Shown: positions 41,763 to 51,456, counted from the first letter of the stretch. The stretch is DNA of 54,963 nt from Bacillota bacterium (GCA_023415145.1 JAEZLW010000095.1:1-54963); one strand, 5' to 3'. Made by a program: numbers and translations. Notes: generated by a model from the sequence alone, not told the origin.

Positions 41763-41944
41763 CCTTGGCATTAAAAAAGTACAGCAGTCGGGATGATCTT
41801 CGGGACCTGAAAGGCTGTCCAATACCTTCTCGATGAGATTATGTGGTATGCTGTGGAATACAAATGGGCGGTGAAGCTGATAACCGGCCAGCCTGTCCAT
41901 ATAGTTGAGGGAATCAAGCATATGATAGAAACTGAGGGATAGCT

Positions 41945-43543
41945 GTGGATAATGCATATGATGTTCTTGTGGTTGGTGCGGGTATGGCAGGATTGACTGC
42001 CGCAGCATATCTTGCAAAAGCTGGTTATCATACGCTGGTATGTGAGCGCACCTTACAACCTGGCGGCCTGGTGTCCGATTTTCGGCATAAAGGGTTTCAT
42101 TTTGATGCGGGCTTGCGCGCCGTGGAAAATTCCGGCGTTATCCGCCCAATGCTTCGGGATCTGGGCATTGATGTGGAATTTGTCTTAAATCCGGTTTCGA
42201 TTCGTATTGGAAACCATATGGTCCGCCTTAATAAAGATGGATTGAGTGATTACGGCGCAATGCTTGCCGCAATCTTCCCTGATCAAGAAAAGGAAATCCA
42301 AAACATTCTGCATAGCATTCAGAAAGTCATGGATATAATGAATGTTTTGTATGGCATTGATAATCCGTTGTTTCTTGACATCAAAAGCAATCCACGGTAT
42401 CTGATGCATACGCTCCTGCCCTGGCTTATGCGATACCTTGTGAACATCCGGAAAATGAAAAGGTATGAAGAACCAATTGAGCCCTTCCTGGCTGGTTTTA
42501 CCGGAAGCCAGGCCTTGATAGACATGATTGCCCAGCATTTCTTTCGCAATACGCCCAGCTTTTTTGCTTTGAGTTACTTTGGCTTGTATATGGATTATAT
42601 GTACCCCAAAGGTGGAACCGGTACTCTTTCACTTGCAATGGCGGATTATGTGAAAGCACACGGCGGTGAAATATGCTTCGAAACAGCGGTGACTGGCCTT
42701 CAGCCTGCACATCGTACTGCAATCCTGATGGATGGACATTCAGTGCAATATCAAAAGCTGATCTGGGCGGCAGATGCCAAAGCATTATACCAGGCTGTAG
42801 GCAGCGCCATGGGTGCGGATGCCAGGTACCAGGCACAGGCAAAAGCTGTGGCCAAAGGCCATGGCGGTGATTCTGTACTGTCGGTATTCTTTGCATTTGA
42901 TCTGGAAGCCGGTTTGTTTCAGAAAGCCTTTGGCGCACATTGCTTTTTTACACCCAGCAACGCGGGGCTGAACAGCCTGGGCCTTGACGGCTGGAAAACA
43001 CTGACTGATGAACCAAATGAACCGGACAGGCAACAGTTGTTGGAAGATTGGGTATGCCGCTATCTTGCGTTAACAACATATGAAATTTCCTGTCCTGTTA
43101 TCAGGGATAAGACACTTGCTCCTGCAAATCAAACTGGTTTGATCGTCAGTACACTGTTCAGCGTGGAGCTGGTGAGGGAAATCAAGCAATCCGGATGGTA
43201 CTTAAGATTCAAAGAGCTGTGCGTTAAGCGGATTCTTTTGCAGTTGGAAACTTATGTACCCGAACTAGGAAAGCACCTGCTCGAATCGATGTGCTCAAGC
43301 CCGTTAACCATTGAGCGCATCACTGGAAATGCGGACGGTGCGATAACGGGATGGTCATTTGGTGATCGCATTCCTGCAGAATCCAGGTTCCAAAAAATTG
43401 CAAAGTCAGTACGTACGCCTATTCCTCATGTGTATCAAGCAGGCCAGTGGGCATTTAGCCCATCGGGCTTACCGGTGTCTGTCATTACGGGAAAGCTGGC
43501 AGCAGATGCGGCAATCAAAGCGATGGTGAGGGAAAAAACATGA
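41945..43543 (+). CDS. CrtI/CrtN-family FAD-dependent desaturase (phytoene-desaturase-like)
   Basis: A 532-residue FAD-dependent oxidoreductase. The dinucleotide motif is VLVVGAGMAGLTAAAYLAKAG at residues 7-28 with the GGLVSDFRHKGFHFDAGLRAVE box after it. The C-terminal FAD signature is HVYQAGQWAFSPSGLP VSVITG-like text near residue 505. Family members dehydrogenate, isomerise or oxidise carotenoids such as diapophytoene. Start GTG 41945 with GAGGG upstream. It overlaps the glycosyltransferase gene by four bases. Confidence 0.85.
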   Translation: MDNAYDVLVVGAGMAGLTAAAYLAKAGYHTLVCERTLQPGGLVSDFRHKGFHFDAGLRAVENSGVIRPMLRDLGIDVEFVLNPVSIRIGNHMVRLNKDGLSDYGAMLAAIFPDQEKEIQNILHSIQKVMDIMNVLYGIDNPLFLDIKSNPRYLMHTLLPWLMRYLVNIRKMKRYEEPIEPFLAGFTGSQALIDMIAQHFFRNTPSFFALSYFGLYMDYMYPKGGTGTLSLAMADYVKAHGGEICFETAVTGLQPAHRTAILMDGHSVQYQKLIWAADAKALYQAVGSAMGADARYQAQAKAVAKGHGGDSVLSVFFAFDLEAGLFQKAFGAHCFFTPSNAGLNSLGLDGWKTLTDEPNEPDRQQLLEDWVCRYLALTTYEISCPVIRDKTLAPANQTGLIVSTLFSVELVREIKQSGWYLRFKELCVKRILLQLETYVPELGKHLLESMCSSPLTIERITGNADGAITGWSFGDRIPAESRFQKIAKSVRTPIPHVYQAGQWAFSPSGLPVSVITGKLAADAAIKAMVREKT

Positions 43544-44634
43544 TCGGCAGCTTCATAGTCGGTTTGTCAGGGTATATTGCAAGCCGTTTTTTGTTTGCTA
43601 AGTTTCCATGCCTGGATGGAGTTCATCCACTGCTGGAGGCCGGCGATGTTTCTGTGATCATCCCCGCACGCAACGAAGCGCTCACACTGCCTCTTTTGCT
43701 GCAGGATTTGCAGAAGCAAAGCATGCAGCCGCTGGAAGTGGTTTGTGTGGATGATGATTCTGAGGATGATACTGCATCGATTGCCGCTGCCTATGGCGCA
43801 TATGTTGTTTCAGCCCCGCCGAGGCCAGAAGGCTGGTTGGGCAAGCCCTGGGCATGTCAAACGGGAGCTATGGCAGCTCGTGGGAAGCATTTGTTGTTTT
43901 TGGATGCCGATGTGCGATTGGCCCCAAATGCTTTGGCCGCATTGAGGACGACGTATGGCAATGGGGAACAGGTCATTTCGGTTCAGCCGTTTCATGCTGT
44001 GCCAAAGGGGTATGAGCAATTGGCACTCCTTTTCAATATACTCCAGTTTGGTGCAAACGGGGCAGCTTTGCCGCGGCAGCATGGAGTTGGCTTGTTCGGC
44101 CCTTTGATTTTTATGAACCGAAAAGCGTTGGATGCAGTAGGCGGGTATATCCAAGTGCGCTCCAGCATTATAGAAGACATGGCAATGGGGGAGTGTTTGC
44201 GCAAGGCAGGCATCTCCTTTCGGCTGTATGCTGGCGGAAAAACGGTTTCTTTCCGCATGTATCCGAAAGGGTTTGGATCCTTGATACAAGGGTGGACTAA
44301 AAACTTCGCAGCAGGCGCAGCCAAAACACCGCTTTGGTTGTTTGCATTGGTTTTTCTTTGGGTAATGGGCAGCACATCGGTTCCATTCTATTTGATTCTT
44401 TCTTTGACAAACGGAAATTGGCTGCTCACAGGGCTGCAAGCCTTGGGATATGCTTTGTGGCTTACCGAGTTGTACCGCATTGCAAACAGGCTTGGAAGTT
44501 TCAAGCTGTCAACAATCGTCTTTTATCCTATTTCACTAATTTTGTTTCTCTTCGTTTTTGTGCGCTCCGCAATCAAACGAATCGCAAAACGGCCTGTTCT
44601 ATGGAAGGATCGGGCCATTCACTGGGAGAAATGA
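43540..44634 (+). CDS. Family 2 glycosyltransferase (CrtQ-like)
   Basis: A 364-residue membrane-bound glycosyltransferase. VSVIIPARNEALTLP near residue 37, CVDDDSEDDT near 65 and FLDADVRLAPNAL (DxD) near 125 are the donor and metal sites; several membrane spans follow residue 260. It resembles the diaponeurosporenoate glycosyltransferase CrtQ of staphylococci, which puts glucose on a C30 carotenoid acid. It is coupled to the desaturase upstream and to the CrtO-like gene 3 bases downstream. Confidence 0.82.
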   Translation: MIGSFIVGLSGYIASRFLFAKFPCLDGVHPLLEAGDVSVIIPARNEALTLPLLLQDLQKQSMQPLEVVCVDDDSEDDTASIAAAYGAYVVSAPPRPEGWLGKPWACQTGAMAARGKHLLFLDADVRLAPNALAALRTTYGNGEQVISVQPFHAVPKGYEQLALLFNILQFGANGAALPRQHGVGLFGPLIFMNRKALDAVGGYIQVRSSIIEDMAMGECLRKAGISFRLYAGGKTVSFRMYPKGFGSLIQGWTKNFAAGAAKTPLWLFALVFLWVMGSTSVPFYLILSLTNGNWLLTGLQALGYALWLTELYRIANRLGSFKLSTIVFYPISLILFLFVFVRSAIKRIAKRPVLWKDRAIHWEK

Positions 44635-44637
44635 CAC

Positions 44638-45150
44638 ATGCAAATAGTATACTTATCTGCTCCGATAACGTTTATGGTTTGTTTTGCCATCTGGTTTGTG
44701 ATACAGCTTGGTGCTGCACTTCTATGCCTGAAAATTCCCGATAGATGGCTGACGCCGGATAGCTTTTTATTCCGGATACACTTTTGGGAAAGGAAGGGCC
44801 TGTACAGAGCGTTGCGTGTACATCGGTGGAAGCACCTTTTGCCGGATGGCGGTGCCGTTGTGAAAGGCGGATACCGGAAGAAAAAAATGACAGACTATTC
44901 AGTGGAAAACATGGAAAGGTTTGTGGTTGAGTCCTGCCGTGCCGAACTCACCCATTTGATTGCTATTCTTCCATTCTGGATTTTTGGCCTTGTTGGCCCA
45001 CCTCCGATCATTGTATACATGCTTATCTATGCATTGATTGTTAACTTGCCCTGCATCATTGCGCAACGGTATAACCGGCCCAGGGTCATGGCTTTGATCA
45101 GTCAAATGAAGGCAAGAAAAGATGGGGGATTGGATTGCACGAATGGATAA
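44638..45150 (+). CDS. CrtO-like acyltransferase
   Basis: A 170-residue membrane protein with hydrophobic segments at about 3-30 and 105-140. The middle part HFWERKGLYRALRVHRWKHLLPDGG and the ETLPHLIAILPFW-like helix (RAELTHLIAILPFWIFGL) recall glycosyl-4,4'-diaponeurosporenoate acyltransferase CrtO, which attaches a fatty acid to the glycosylated carotenoid in staphyloxanthin synthesis. Last gene of the cluster. Similarity is from memory and moderate. Confidence 0.75.
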   Translation: MQIVYLSAPITFMVCFAIWFVIQLGAALLCLKIPDRWLTPDSFLFRIHFWERKGLYRALRVHRWKHLLPDGGAVVKGGYRKKKMTDYSVENMERFVVESCRAELTHLIAILPFWIFGLVGPPPIIVYMLIYALIVNLPCIIAQRYNRPRVMALISQMKARKDGGLDCTNG

Positions 45151-45244
45151 GGTAAGGCCGCCGGCACCCAATCCAGCCTAGCTGTAAAAGCGGTCTGCTT
45201 TCGGCTTCCCCTCCATGTTTTCGCCAATTGAAGGAGCAAAGGAC

Positions 45245-46537
45245 ATGAGCATCGGTTATGCATGCCTTACCCTTGGCGTACCGGACACAGTGATAAAAAG
45301 ATGCCTGATGAAGAATGCGGATGAAAAACGGTTGCATGCGCTGATATGTGACAATATTGCCGCACTGGAGCGGATGATCGATTACAATATCAAAAACGGA
45401 ATCCAGTTGTTCCGCATAAGCTCCGATATCATTCCCTTCGCATCCAGCGCGATAAATACCATTCCCTGGTGGCATGTGTTTGGTGAACACCTGGGTTCCA
45501 TCGGCCAAAAGGTGCGGGAGGGAGGCATGCGCGTATCTATGCACCCGGGGCAATACACGGTGCTCAATTCACCCAGTTCAAGAACCATAGAAAACGCGGT
45601 TCGCGAACTGGAATACCATGCACTTTTTCTGGATAGCCTGTCTGTCGACGATACGAATAAAATCATTCTGCATGTAGGCGGTGCGTATGGTGAAAAACAT
45701 ATTGCCATGCAGCGCTTTCTTTCGCAATACCAATGCCTGAGTGAACGAGTAAAAGCCCGGCTGGTGATTGAAAATGATGACACCGTTTACAACATTCAGG
45801 ATGTGCTGGAGATAGGGTTAAAATCCCATATACCCGTCGTTTTTGATCACCTGCACCATCAGATAAACCCTGGAAATGATTCTGCCTTGGAAGCAGCGTG
45901 GATCATGGAATGCGCAAAATCCTGGTCAAAAGCCGATGGCCGGCAAAAGATACACTACTCTCAGCCGGATAAAGGCAAAAAGCCTGGTGCACACGCATTG
46001 AGCATAGGAGTGGACGAGTTTTTGGGCTTTTATGAATGTTTGGGTGAAAGCAAGCCGGATATCATGCTTGAGGTGAAAGACAAAAACATATCCGCCATCA
46101 AATGCCTTTTGTGTACAAAAGAGAAGGGGGAAATTGGCGCACTGGAGCGGGAATGGGGACGCTACAAGTATCTGGTGCTGGAGCGAAGCCAGGAGATATA
46201 CCAAAGCATTCGGCAGCTTTTAAAGAACAAAGAAGCTTATCCCGCATTGGCGTTTTACCGGCGGATAGAGGCTGCGCTGGCTTTGCCTATGAAAGCGGGA
46301 AACGCCTTAAACGCTGCGGCTCACGTATGGGGCTACATCAAAGATGCCGCTACCCTGCGCCAGAAGGCGGATATTAAAAAAATGATGGAAAGCTACAGTA
46401 AGGGAAAGGTGCCGCTTGCATCCTTAAAGCGCCGTTTGTACACACTTGCTGACCTCTATCATCAGACGTATCTTTTGGAATCTTATTACTTTGTATTGCA
46501 GTATGGTGGCAGCGTTGAACATGATAATAGCATTTGA
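45245..46537 (+). CDS. uvsE: UV DNA damage endonuclease UvsE/UvdE
   Basis: A 430-residue TIM-barrel nuclease that nicks DNA 5' of UV photoproducts and abasic sites. Metal and catalytic residues can be seen in MHPGQYTVLNSP (His), LHVGGAYG (His), IENDD (Glu), VVFDHLHHQ (Asp, His) and the later EVKDKN. The N-terminus MSIGYACLTLG is the family's usual start; an ATG at 45215 is in frame, but GGAGC at 45233-45237 serves ATG 45245. Housekeeping repair gene, independent of the carotenoid-like cluster upstream, although light protection would suit both. Confidence 0.93.
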   Translation: MSIGYACLTLGVPDTVIKRCLMKNADEKRLHALICDNIAALERMIDYNIKNGIQLFRISSDIIPFASSAINTIPWWHVFGEHLGSIGQKVREGGMRVSMHPGQYTVLNSPSSRTIENAVRELEYHALFLDSLSVDDTNKIILHVGGAYGEKHIAMQRFLSQYQCLSERVKARLVIENDDTVYNIQDVLEIGLKSHIPVVFDHLHHQINPGNDSALEAAWIMECAKSWSKADGRQKIHYSQPDKGKKPGAHALSIGVDEFLGFYECLGESKPDIMLEVKDKNISAIKCLLCTKEKGEIGALEREWGRYKYLVLERSQEIYQSIRQLLKNKEAYPALAFYRRIEAALALPMKAGNALNAAAHVWGYIKDAATLRQKADIKKMMESYSKGKVPLASLKRRLYTLADLYHQTYLLESYYFVLQYGGSVEHDNSI

Positions 46538-46658
46538 ATGAATTGGAACGAAAAAAAACAGAGTCTGCCGGCAGATCAAGGAAACAAGTTGTTTGTCCAT
46601 AGTTGGATTCCGTGCGTGGCATGCTCGCGGTGAAAACACTACAGCTTGGAAATCGAAA

Positions 46659-46690
46659 AGCATCCCGCCCAACTGGACGGGATGCTGTTA
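46659..46690. terminator. Hairpin after uvsE
   Basis: AGCATCCCG (46659-46667) pairs with CGGGATGCT (46678-46686) across a 10-base loop and is followed by GTTATTT. Possible terminator for both convergent genes. Confidence 0.55.
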
Positions 46691-46784
46691 TTTAAGCGTA
46701 TGGCATTTTCACATTGGGGCGCATTGGATGCCGTTTTTCTTCCCTAACAAGCCGCTACTCCAACGCTGATCAACTTGCTGTAGC

Positions 46785-46940
46785 TTATTTTCCCTCCAGA
46801 TTTTTGACAAATGAGCGAAGATGATCCAAGGATTCAAATTCGATTCCGCTCTGCTCGATAGACTCCTGGATAACGGGGGACAGCGATGTAAAATACTGCT
46901 GCATATCCGGGGCTGTAAACGGATTCTTTTTCAATGGCAT
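46785..46940 (-). CDS. Small hypothetical protein (51 aa)
   Basis: Soluble acidic protein of 51 residues beginning MPLKKNPFTAPDMQQYF and ending HLRSFVKNLEGK, with two predicted helices separated by SGIEFESLD. Start ATG 46940 follows GGAGGTGG, a strong site; a longer frame up to 47012 has no such site. Small proteins of this kind occur in many clostridia but I know of no function. Confidence 0.6.
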   Translation of the reverse strand: MPLKKNPFTAPDMQQYFTSLSPVIQESIEQSGIEFESLDHLRSFVKNLEGK

Positions 46941-47314
46941 AAAACCACCTCCATGAAAATTATCTGCAAAAATATCTGTATTATTCAAGCAACATAGACC
47001 AGTAAACGGCAAAGGCTAATTCGGTATCATCGAATGTTAAGGAAATGTGATTCTGCCCTTCGAGCATGATTCGACCTATGGCTTTTTTAGCAACGAGCTG
47101 GGCAGTATCATGCTAACAGGCTGTTACACTGATCCGAAGGTTTTTTGCCCTGTTACCGCTGATGAAACCGTAGAAGGAAAAACCCCTCGCCCATCCACGG
47201 GACAAAAAGCAAAGACAACACCTCCACCAACCTCAAGATAGCAATTTCATAAAATGACAACTTCTTTACGTAAATCAGGCAATACGATAGCCACACAAAA
47301 TATGCGAAACGACG

Positions 47315-47342
47315 TTGACAGTATCATGCATTGCAGTATAAT
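47315..47342 (+). promoter_or_regulatory. Consensus sigma-A promoter before SDR remnant
   Basis: TTGACA at 47315-47320, 16-base spacer, TATAAT at 47337-47342; both boxes are perfect. It now drives only a truncated reading frame. Confidence 0.7.
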
Positions 47343-47411
47343 CCAGGTATGAAACATTGATTTATGTGAGGTGGAATCCATGTTGATAGAGAGAGCCAAT
47401 ATTCAAAAAGA

Positions 47412-47660
47412 ATGCTGAAAGGAAAAACCGTTTTGATAACTGGCGCAGGTGGCGGAATTGGGTTTGAGGCAGCAAAGGCTTTGGCTTGGATGATATATAG
47501 AGTAATCAGGAAAGGATTCAGCACCCCTCACTTCACTATGAAAAAACCCGGAAAACTCAAGGGATTACGGGCCTTTAGAGTAAGCCCTGATAACACTTTT
47601 ACCGTTTCTATTTCTGTCTTTGCCGATGTTGGATCACCTCCGCCAGGAATCGCAGGTTGA
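47412..47660 (+). pseudogene. SDR gene remnant fused to unrelated sequence
   Basis: The first 27 codons spell MLKGKTVLITGAGGGIGFEA and AKALAW, the start of an SDR with its TGAGGGIG loop. The text then becomes unlike an SDR for 55 codons before the stop. A deletion probably removed the rest of the gene. Confidence 0.6.
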
Positions 47661-47797
47661 ATTCAGTGGCCCAGCAGGACCTCTAGCCTTATTCGATTAT
47701 TTTTTATAGAATAATTCTAGATCAATTCGAAACTAAAGCAATGAAACATATCCTAAGACACAGCTTGGCAACCTGATTAAAAGGAAAGGTGATGCTC

Positions 47798-48961
47798 ATG
47801 CGCAGAAAAGACATTGATTGGTTACGGCTCTTTGGTATTCTACTTCTATTTCCGTTCCACACGGCACGTGTATTTGATGCCAGAGAAGCAAACTACATTG
47901 AGAACCTCACAAAAAGCAGCGCAGGCGAAACCTTTATGAACGTCATATGGCCATGGTTTATGCCATTGTTGTTTCTCATAGCTGGCATCTCGACTTACTT
48001 TGCGTTACGAAAGCGCAGTGGAAAGGAGTTTGCGCTCGAGCGTGTTCTCCGATTGCTTGTGCCCTGTGCGTTGGGCATCATACTGATCGTACCGATACAG
48101 GGTTATGTCGCCCGGCTACAGGATGGGACACTCAGCGGTAGTTATTTCAACTATCTTTTCTACCAGTTCTTTCCAGACTTCAGCGATCTTTCCGGATATC
48201 GCGGCACATTCACGCCAGCGCACTTATGGTTCATCCTTTTCCTGTTTATCATTTCGATAGCAGTACTGCCGGTTTGCATTGCCACACTCAGGCATAGGAG
48301 AGATAAGGGTATCGGTGCATTCGGGCGGTTGTTTGAAAAAGGATGGTTCCTTGCACTTCTTTTCATCCCGCTTCTTATCAGTGAGGCACTACCTGATATT
48401 TCCGGAAAGAATCCTTTCTTTTATGCTCTGTACTACATGATCGGTTTCTTTATCGCGTCGAATGAAATCGCATGGAAGTCGATCGACAAGATCAAATGGA
48501 AGTCGCTGATCCTAGTTGCTGTTACGGTACCGTTGTTTCTATTTTTTAAGAACATCTCATACGGAAAAGATGACTTCGCCTGGCAAAGTATACTCTACGG
48601 CCTGTTCCGCAACATGTATGGCTGGAGCGCGCTGCTTTTCATGCTTGCGTTTGCACAAATGTTCCTTAACCGAGGCGGGAAGGTTCTCGACTACTTGAGC
48701 CAGGCAGCATTTCCGGTGTATATTCTGCACCAGTCGGTCATGATGGTTATTGCCTTCTTCGTCGTACAATGGGACATGGGCGTCACCGGAAAGTTCCTAA
48801 TCATTATGTTTGCCACGTTAGCAGCAAGCATTGCCTTGTACGAAGCTCTCCGGCACATCTTGCCATTTCGCACAGTGCTGGGTATTAAAAGAGCAAAAAT
48901 CAGCAAAGGAAAGGAAAGAGGCGAAAAGATAAAGAGTGAGAAAATCAAAATGAATAGTTAG
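47798..48961 (+). CDS. Acyltransferase family 3 membrane protein (OafA-like)
   Basis: Integral membrane protein of 387 residues with about ten spans. The opening RRKDIDWLRLFGILLLFPFHTARVFD carries the Asp/Arg and His of acyltransferase-3 proteins, which move acetyl or acyl groups to sugars, peptidoglycan or lipids. HLWFILFLFIISIAVLP and FPVYILHQSVMMVIAF are family-type segments. AGGTGAT fits ATG 47798; the ATG at 47792 is also possible. The tail is strongly basic (KGKERGEKIKSEKIK). Confidence 0.88.
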   Translation: MRRKDIDWLRLFGILLLFPFHTARVFDAREANYIENLTKSSAGETFMNVIWPWFMPLLFLIAGISTYFALRKRSGKEFALERVLRLLVPCALGIILIVPIQGYVARLQDGTLSGSYFNYLFYQFFPDFSDLSGYRGTFTPAHLWFILFLFIISIAVLPVCIATLRHRRDKGIGAFGRLFEKGWFLALLFIPLLISEALPDISGKNPFFYALYYMIGFFIASNEIAWKSIDKIKWKSLILVAVTVPLFLFFKNISYGKDDFAWQSILYGLFRNMYGWSALLFMLAFAQMFLNRGGKVLDYLSQAAFPVYILHQSVMMVIAFFVVQWDMGVTGKFLIIMFATLAASIALYEALRHILPFRTVLGIKRAKISKGKERGEKIKSEKIKMNS

Positions 48962-49345
48962 CGAGGACTTCACACGCACTGCGGCATTCTTTTGCCAGCA
49001 ACCTATACGCCAGGGGTGTGGAGGTGAAGGTAATCTCCAAGCTGCTGGTCATGCTAGTGTAGAAATCACCTACAACCGGTAATCCATTTCTTGGAGGAAG
49101 ACATCGATGATACCCTCCGGCAGGCGGTAGGGGCATGATTGTTTTATAAAGGTAACAGCCATCGATCCTTTAATCCAAAATCGGCGGCAATGCGCGGCGA
49201 TTTCTGAAGGAACTCGCCAGAAATCCTTCCCTTACAGACCTTCCTGGCCGCATGAATACACCGTACAACGCTAAACGCCGTACGGTGCTGATTCATGCAA
49301 TGAAATCCTGCAAAGCTTGTGTAGAGCACGCACCGCCTTTCATGG
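48962..49345. other. Intergenic stretch with an interrupted inverted repeat
   Basis: Nothing coding was recognised in these 380 bases. ATGAAT (49252-49257) plus CACCGTAC (49259-49266) mirror GTACGGTG (49280-49287) plus ATTCAT (49291-49296), a long imperfect hairpin that may end the anti-sigma transcript from the right. Confidence 0.4.
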
Positions 49346-50974
49346 CTACCTTGCTATTTCCGCATACGTCTCCCCGGTTAATGTCAGCCACGCGTCCCGT
49401 ATGACGTTCTGGTTGGCCGCGCCATATTCCGGGGTATTCTTCTGGGCCTCCGCCATGTCCCGCAAAAAGTGCACGCACAGGTACCCGTCAAACCCGTTGC
49501 CGGTGATGCTTCCGCTCGATTGCGGCGTATTGTTGGTCGTAGCCAGCGTCCACCTGCCGTCAGGCAGTTTGACATACACGGGCTTGGGCGTCCATGCGGT
49601 CTTGTTCCCGAAAGCCGCATTCATGATCTGGGTATCCCTCAGCGTCAGCGGCTCCAAGTCGGCGTGGCGGTCCAGCAAGTAAAACTGCAGCGTCCAGCTT
49701 CGCTTGCTTACCGGATCGAACACCAGGCAGGTCTGTCCCTCCTTCACGCTGGGCTTTACCGTGTCGAACCAGTGCAATAGCTGCACCTGGCTCTTGTCAG
49801 GCCCTTCGATCACCCCAGCGCCCTCCTCCAGCTCCGGCGGGGGGGTTGACGCGGGCTTGGCATTGCCGCTGTACAGCAGCTCCTGGGTGCTATGCCCGGC
49901 GATCCCGTCCGACACCAGGCCGTTGTCCTTCTGGAAACCAGCCACGGCCTTCATGGTATCCTCGCCGTAGGTGCCCGAAACCGTCGCCAGGTACTTAAGG
50001 CATTGCAGCGCGGTTTGCAGCTTGATGACCTCGTCAATATCGCCCAAGTTCAGCTCCGCTGCCAGGCCGGCGGGAAGCGTTCCTAATTGTGCAGCTTCCG
50101 GCACAAGGCTCTCCGGCTCGGACGGCTGGGCCGGTGCGGCCGGTGTGACCGCGGCAGGGGAAACTTCGCTGATCGGCTCAGGCTTTAATTCCACAGTCCA
50201 GTTTTCACCATGTGGTGCATCCTCCAGCATTTCGCCGTCCAGGCTCATTTCCCATACGTATGCCCACATTTTGATGGTATACCTTTCTCCTTCTTCTACG
50301 GCATTGGCGTCTGATATTTCAAAGGAAAATTGTATGCTGCCGTCACGCTGCGGCACCAGCGTATAGCCGATGCACCCAGGGGTCTGCATCTCTCCCCCGT
50401 CCACACCGATTTGATCGGGTATCGTGCGAACCATCAGCAGCTTGCCGTTCCTTTCCCTTGCCGCGTCCGCAATGGTAGGCGCACCGGCGGGCGCTTTTTC
50501 CGGCGTGCCTCCTTCGCCGATTATGTCGTAACCGAAGGGCTCATCCGGCTTGTGATCCTCCGGGATGATCACCGCGCTGCTTCCTTCCTGGGGGCGGATC
50601 GTGCCTACGCCATACAGGCTGTTTTCGCGATAGACCACCTCTTCCAAAGTGAATGCCACCCCATCCAGCACAAATTGCTGGTTTACAGAAGCCACATCAC
50701 CCTTTTCCAGCCAGGCCTGCATATCGTTCCCGTACAGCTTCCCGAAGAATTCCGTCACCTGCGATGAGAATGTGAGCGCCAGGGCGATCCCGGCGGTAAG
50801 CAAGATCAGGGTGATGGCAGCCACAAGGCCTATGGATATTTTGGTTTTCACAACGTTTTCCTCCTTGCGTTGAGCAATCTCATTGAGCATGCGCTTCGTC
50901 TTTTGCTCAAAATCCGCGGGCATGGGAGGAGACAGGCGCTCCAGCGACTTTGAGAGGACCAGAATCCGCTTCAT
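49346..50974 (-). CDS. Anti-sigma-like membrane protein with peptidoglycan-binding domain
   Basis: A 542-residue protein. Residues 1-45 are cytosolic and charged, 46-70 a single membrane span, and the rest is outside. The outer part has a DUF4179-like beta domain (about 75-260), a Pro/Ala/Glu linker and a PG_binding_1 repeat near 325-370 (LQTALQCLKYLATVSGTYGEDTMKAVAGFQ). It overlaps the ECF sigma gene by four bases, so it is very likely its anti-sigma factor, sensing the cell wall from outside. The C-terminal 150 residues are unassigned. Confidence 0.8.
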   Translation of the reverse strand: MKRILVLSKSLERLSPPMPADFEQKTKRMLNEIAQRKEENVVKTKISIGLVAAITLILLTAGIALALTFSSQVTEFFGKLYGNDMQAWLEKGDVASVNQQFVLDGVAFTLEEVVYRENSLYGVGTIRPQEGSSAVIIPEDHKPDEPFGYDIIGEGGTPEKAPAGAPTIADAARERNGKLLMVRTIPDQIGVDGGEMQTPGCIGYTLVPQRDGSIQFSFEISDANAVEEGERYTIKMWAYVWEMSLDGEMLEDAPHGENWTVELKPEPISEVSPAAVTPAAPAQPSEPESLVPEAAQLGTLPAGLAAELNLGDIDEVIKLQTALQCLKYLATVSGTYGEDTMKAVAGFQKDNGLVSDGIAGHSTQELLYSGNAKPASTPPPELEEGAGVIEGPDKSQVQLLHWFDTVKPSVKEGQTCLVFDPVSKRSWTLQFYLLDRHADLEPLTLRDTQIMNAAFGNKTAWTPKPVYVKLPDGRWTLATTNNTPQSSGSITGNGFDGYLCVHFLRDMAEAQKNTPEYGAANQNVIRDAWLTLTGETYAEIAR

Positions 50975-51456
50975 TCAAACGCCACCTCCATATCCGCAAG
51001 CGATTTTTGAAGTACGCGGCGTGCGCTGTACAACCGGTTCTTGACCGTTGAAACGGGAACACGCAAAACAGCAGCAATCTCTTTCTCGGTATAGTTCTCA
51101 CGGTACTTGAGCAGGAGCGGGACCCGCAGCCTTTGATCCATGCGGTCGATGGCTTCGCTCAATTCCCACAGATCGGTATCCGGCGGATAGAAGGGGCGTG
51201 ACGGCGCCGGAGCCGGCGCGGGGTACACCCTCTTGCGGTAGCGCTGGATGTTGCGGCATTCATTGACGGCGATTCGCATCAGCCAGGGGCGCAGGCGGTC
51301 CGGCTGCACATCCGCCCGGTGGGCCCATCCTTTCATCAGGCATTGCTGCACCGCATCCTGGGCGTCGGCGTCGGATCGAAGGATGTTCATGCACATCCTG
51401 TAGAGGGCCGGCAGCAGTTCCTGAGACTGAAGGGTGAAAGCGGCTTTGTCGACCAT
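50971..51456 (-). CDS. ECF-type RNA polymerase sigma factor
   Basis: A 161-residue sigma factor. Region 2 (ALYRMCMNILRSDADAQDAVQQ, then LRPWLMRIAVNECRN) binds the -10 element; region 4 (YTEKEIAAVLRVPVSTVKNRL) the -35. The linker is Pro-rich (APAPAPSRPFYPP). A TTAAAC/CGTG promoter of ECF type lies upstream, pointing to autoregulation. Confidence 0.93.
   Translation of the reverse strand: MVDKAAFTLQSQELLPALYRMCMNILRSDADAQDAVQQCLMKGWAHRADVQPDRLRPWLMRIAVNECRNIQRYRKRVYPAPAPAPSRPFYPPDTDLWELSEAIDRMDQRLRVPLLLKYRENYTEKEIAAVLRVPVSTVKNRLYSARRVLQKSLADMEVAFE

Larger units (their letters stand above)
46941..47797. other. Gene-poor stretch holding a promoter and an SDR remnant
   Basis: About 850 bases. 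A weak open frame (47047-47241, GTG start after AAGGAAA) has no recognisable product. A very good promoter lies at 47315-47342 and an SDR remnant at 47412. The 47,500-47,790 part is AT-rich and shows nothing I can name. Confidence 0.4.

Noticed and set aside
41841..41942. 33-codon frame directly upstream of the CrtI-like gene (MWYAVEYKWAVKLIT...)
   Set aside because: It looks protein-like but has no ribosome binding site, and I recognise no family; it may be a remnant.
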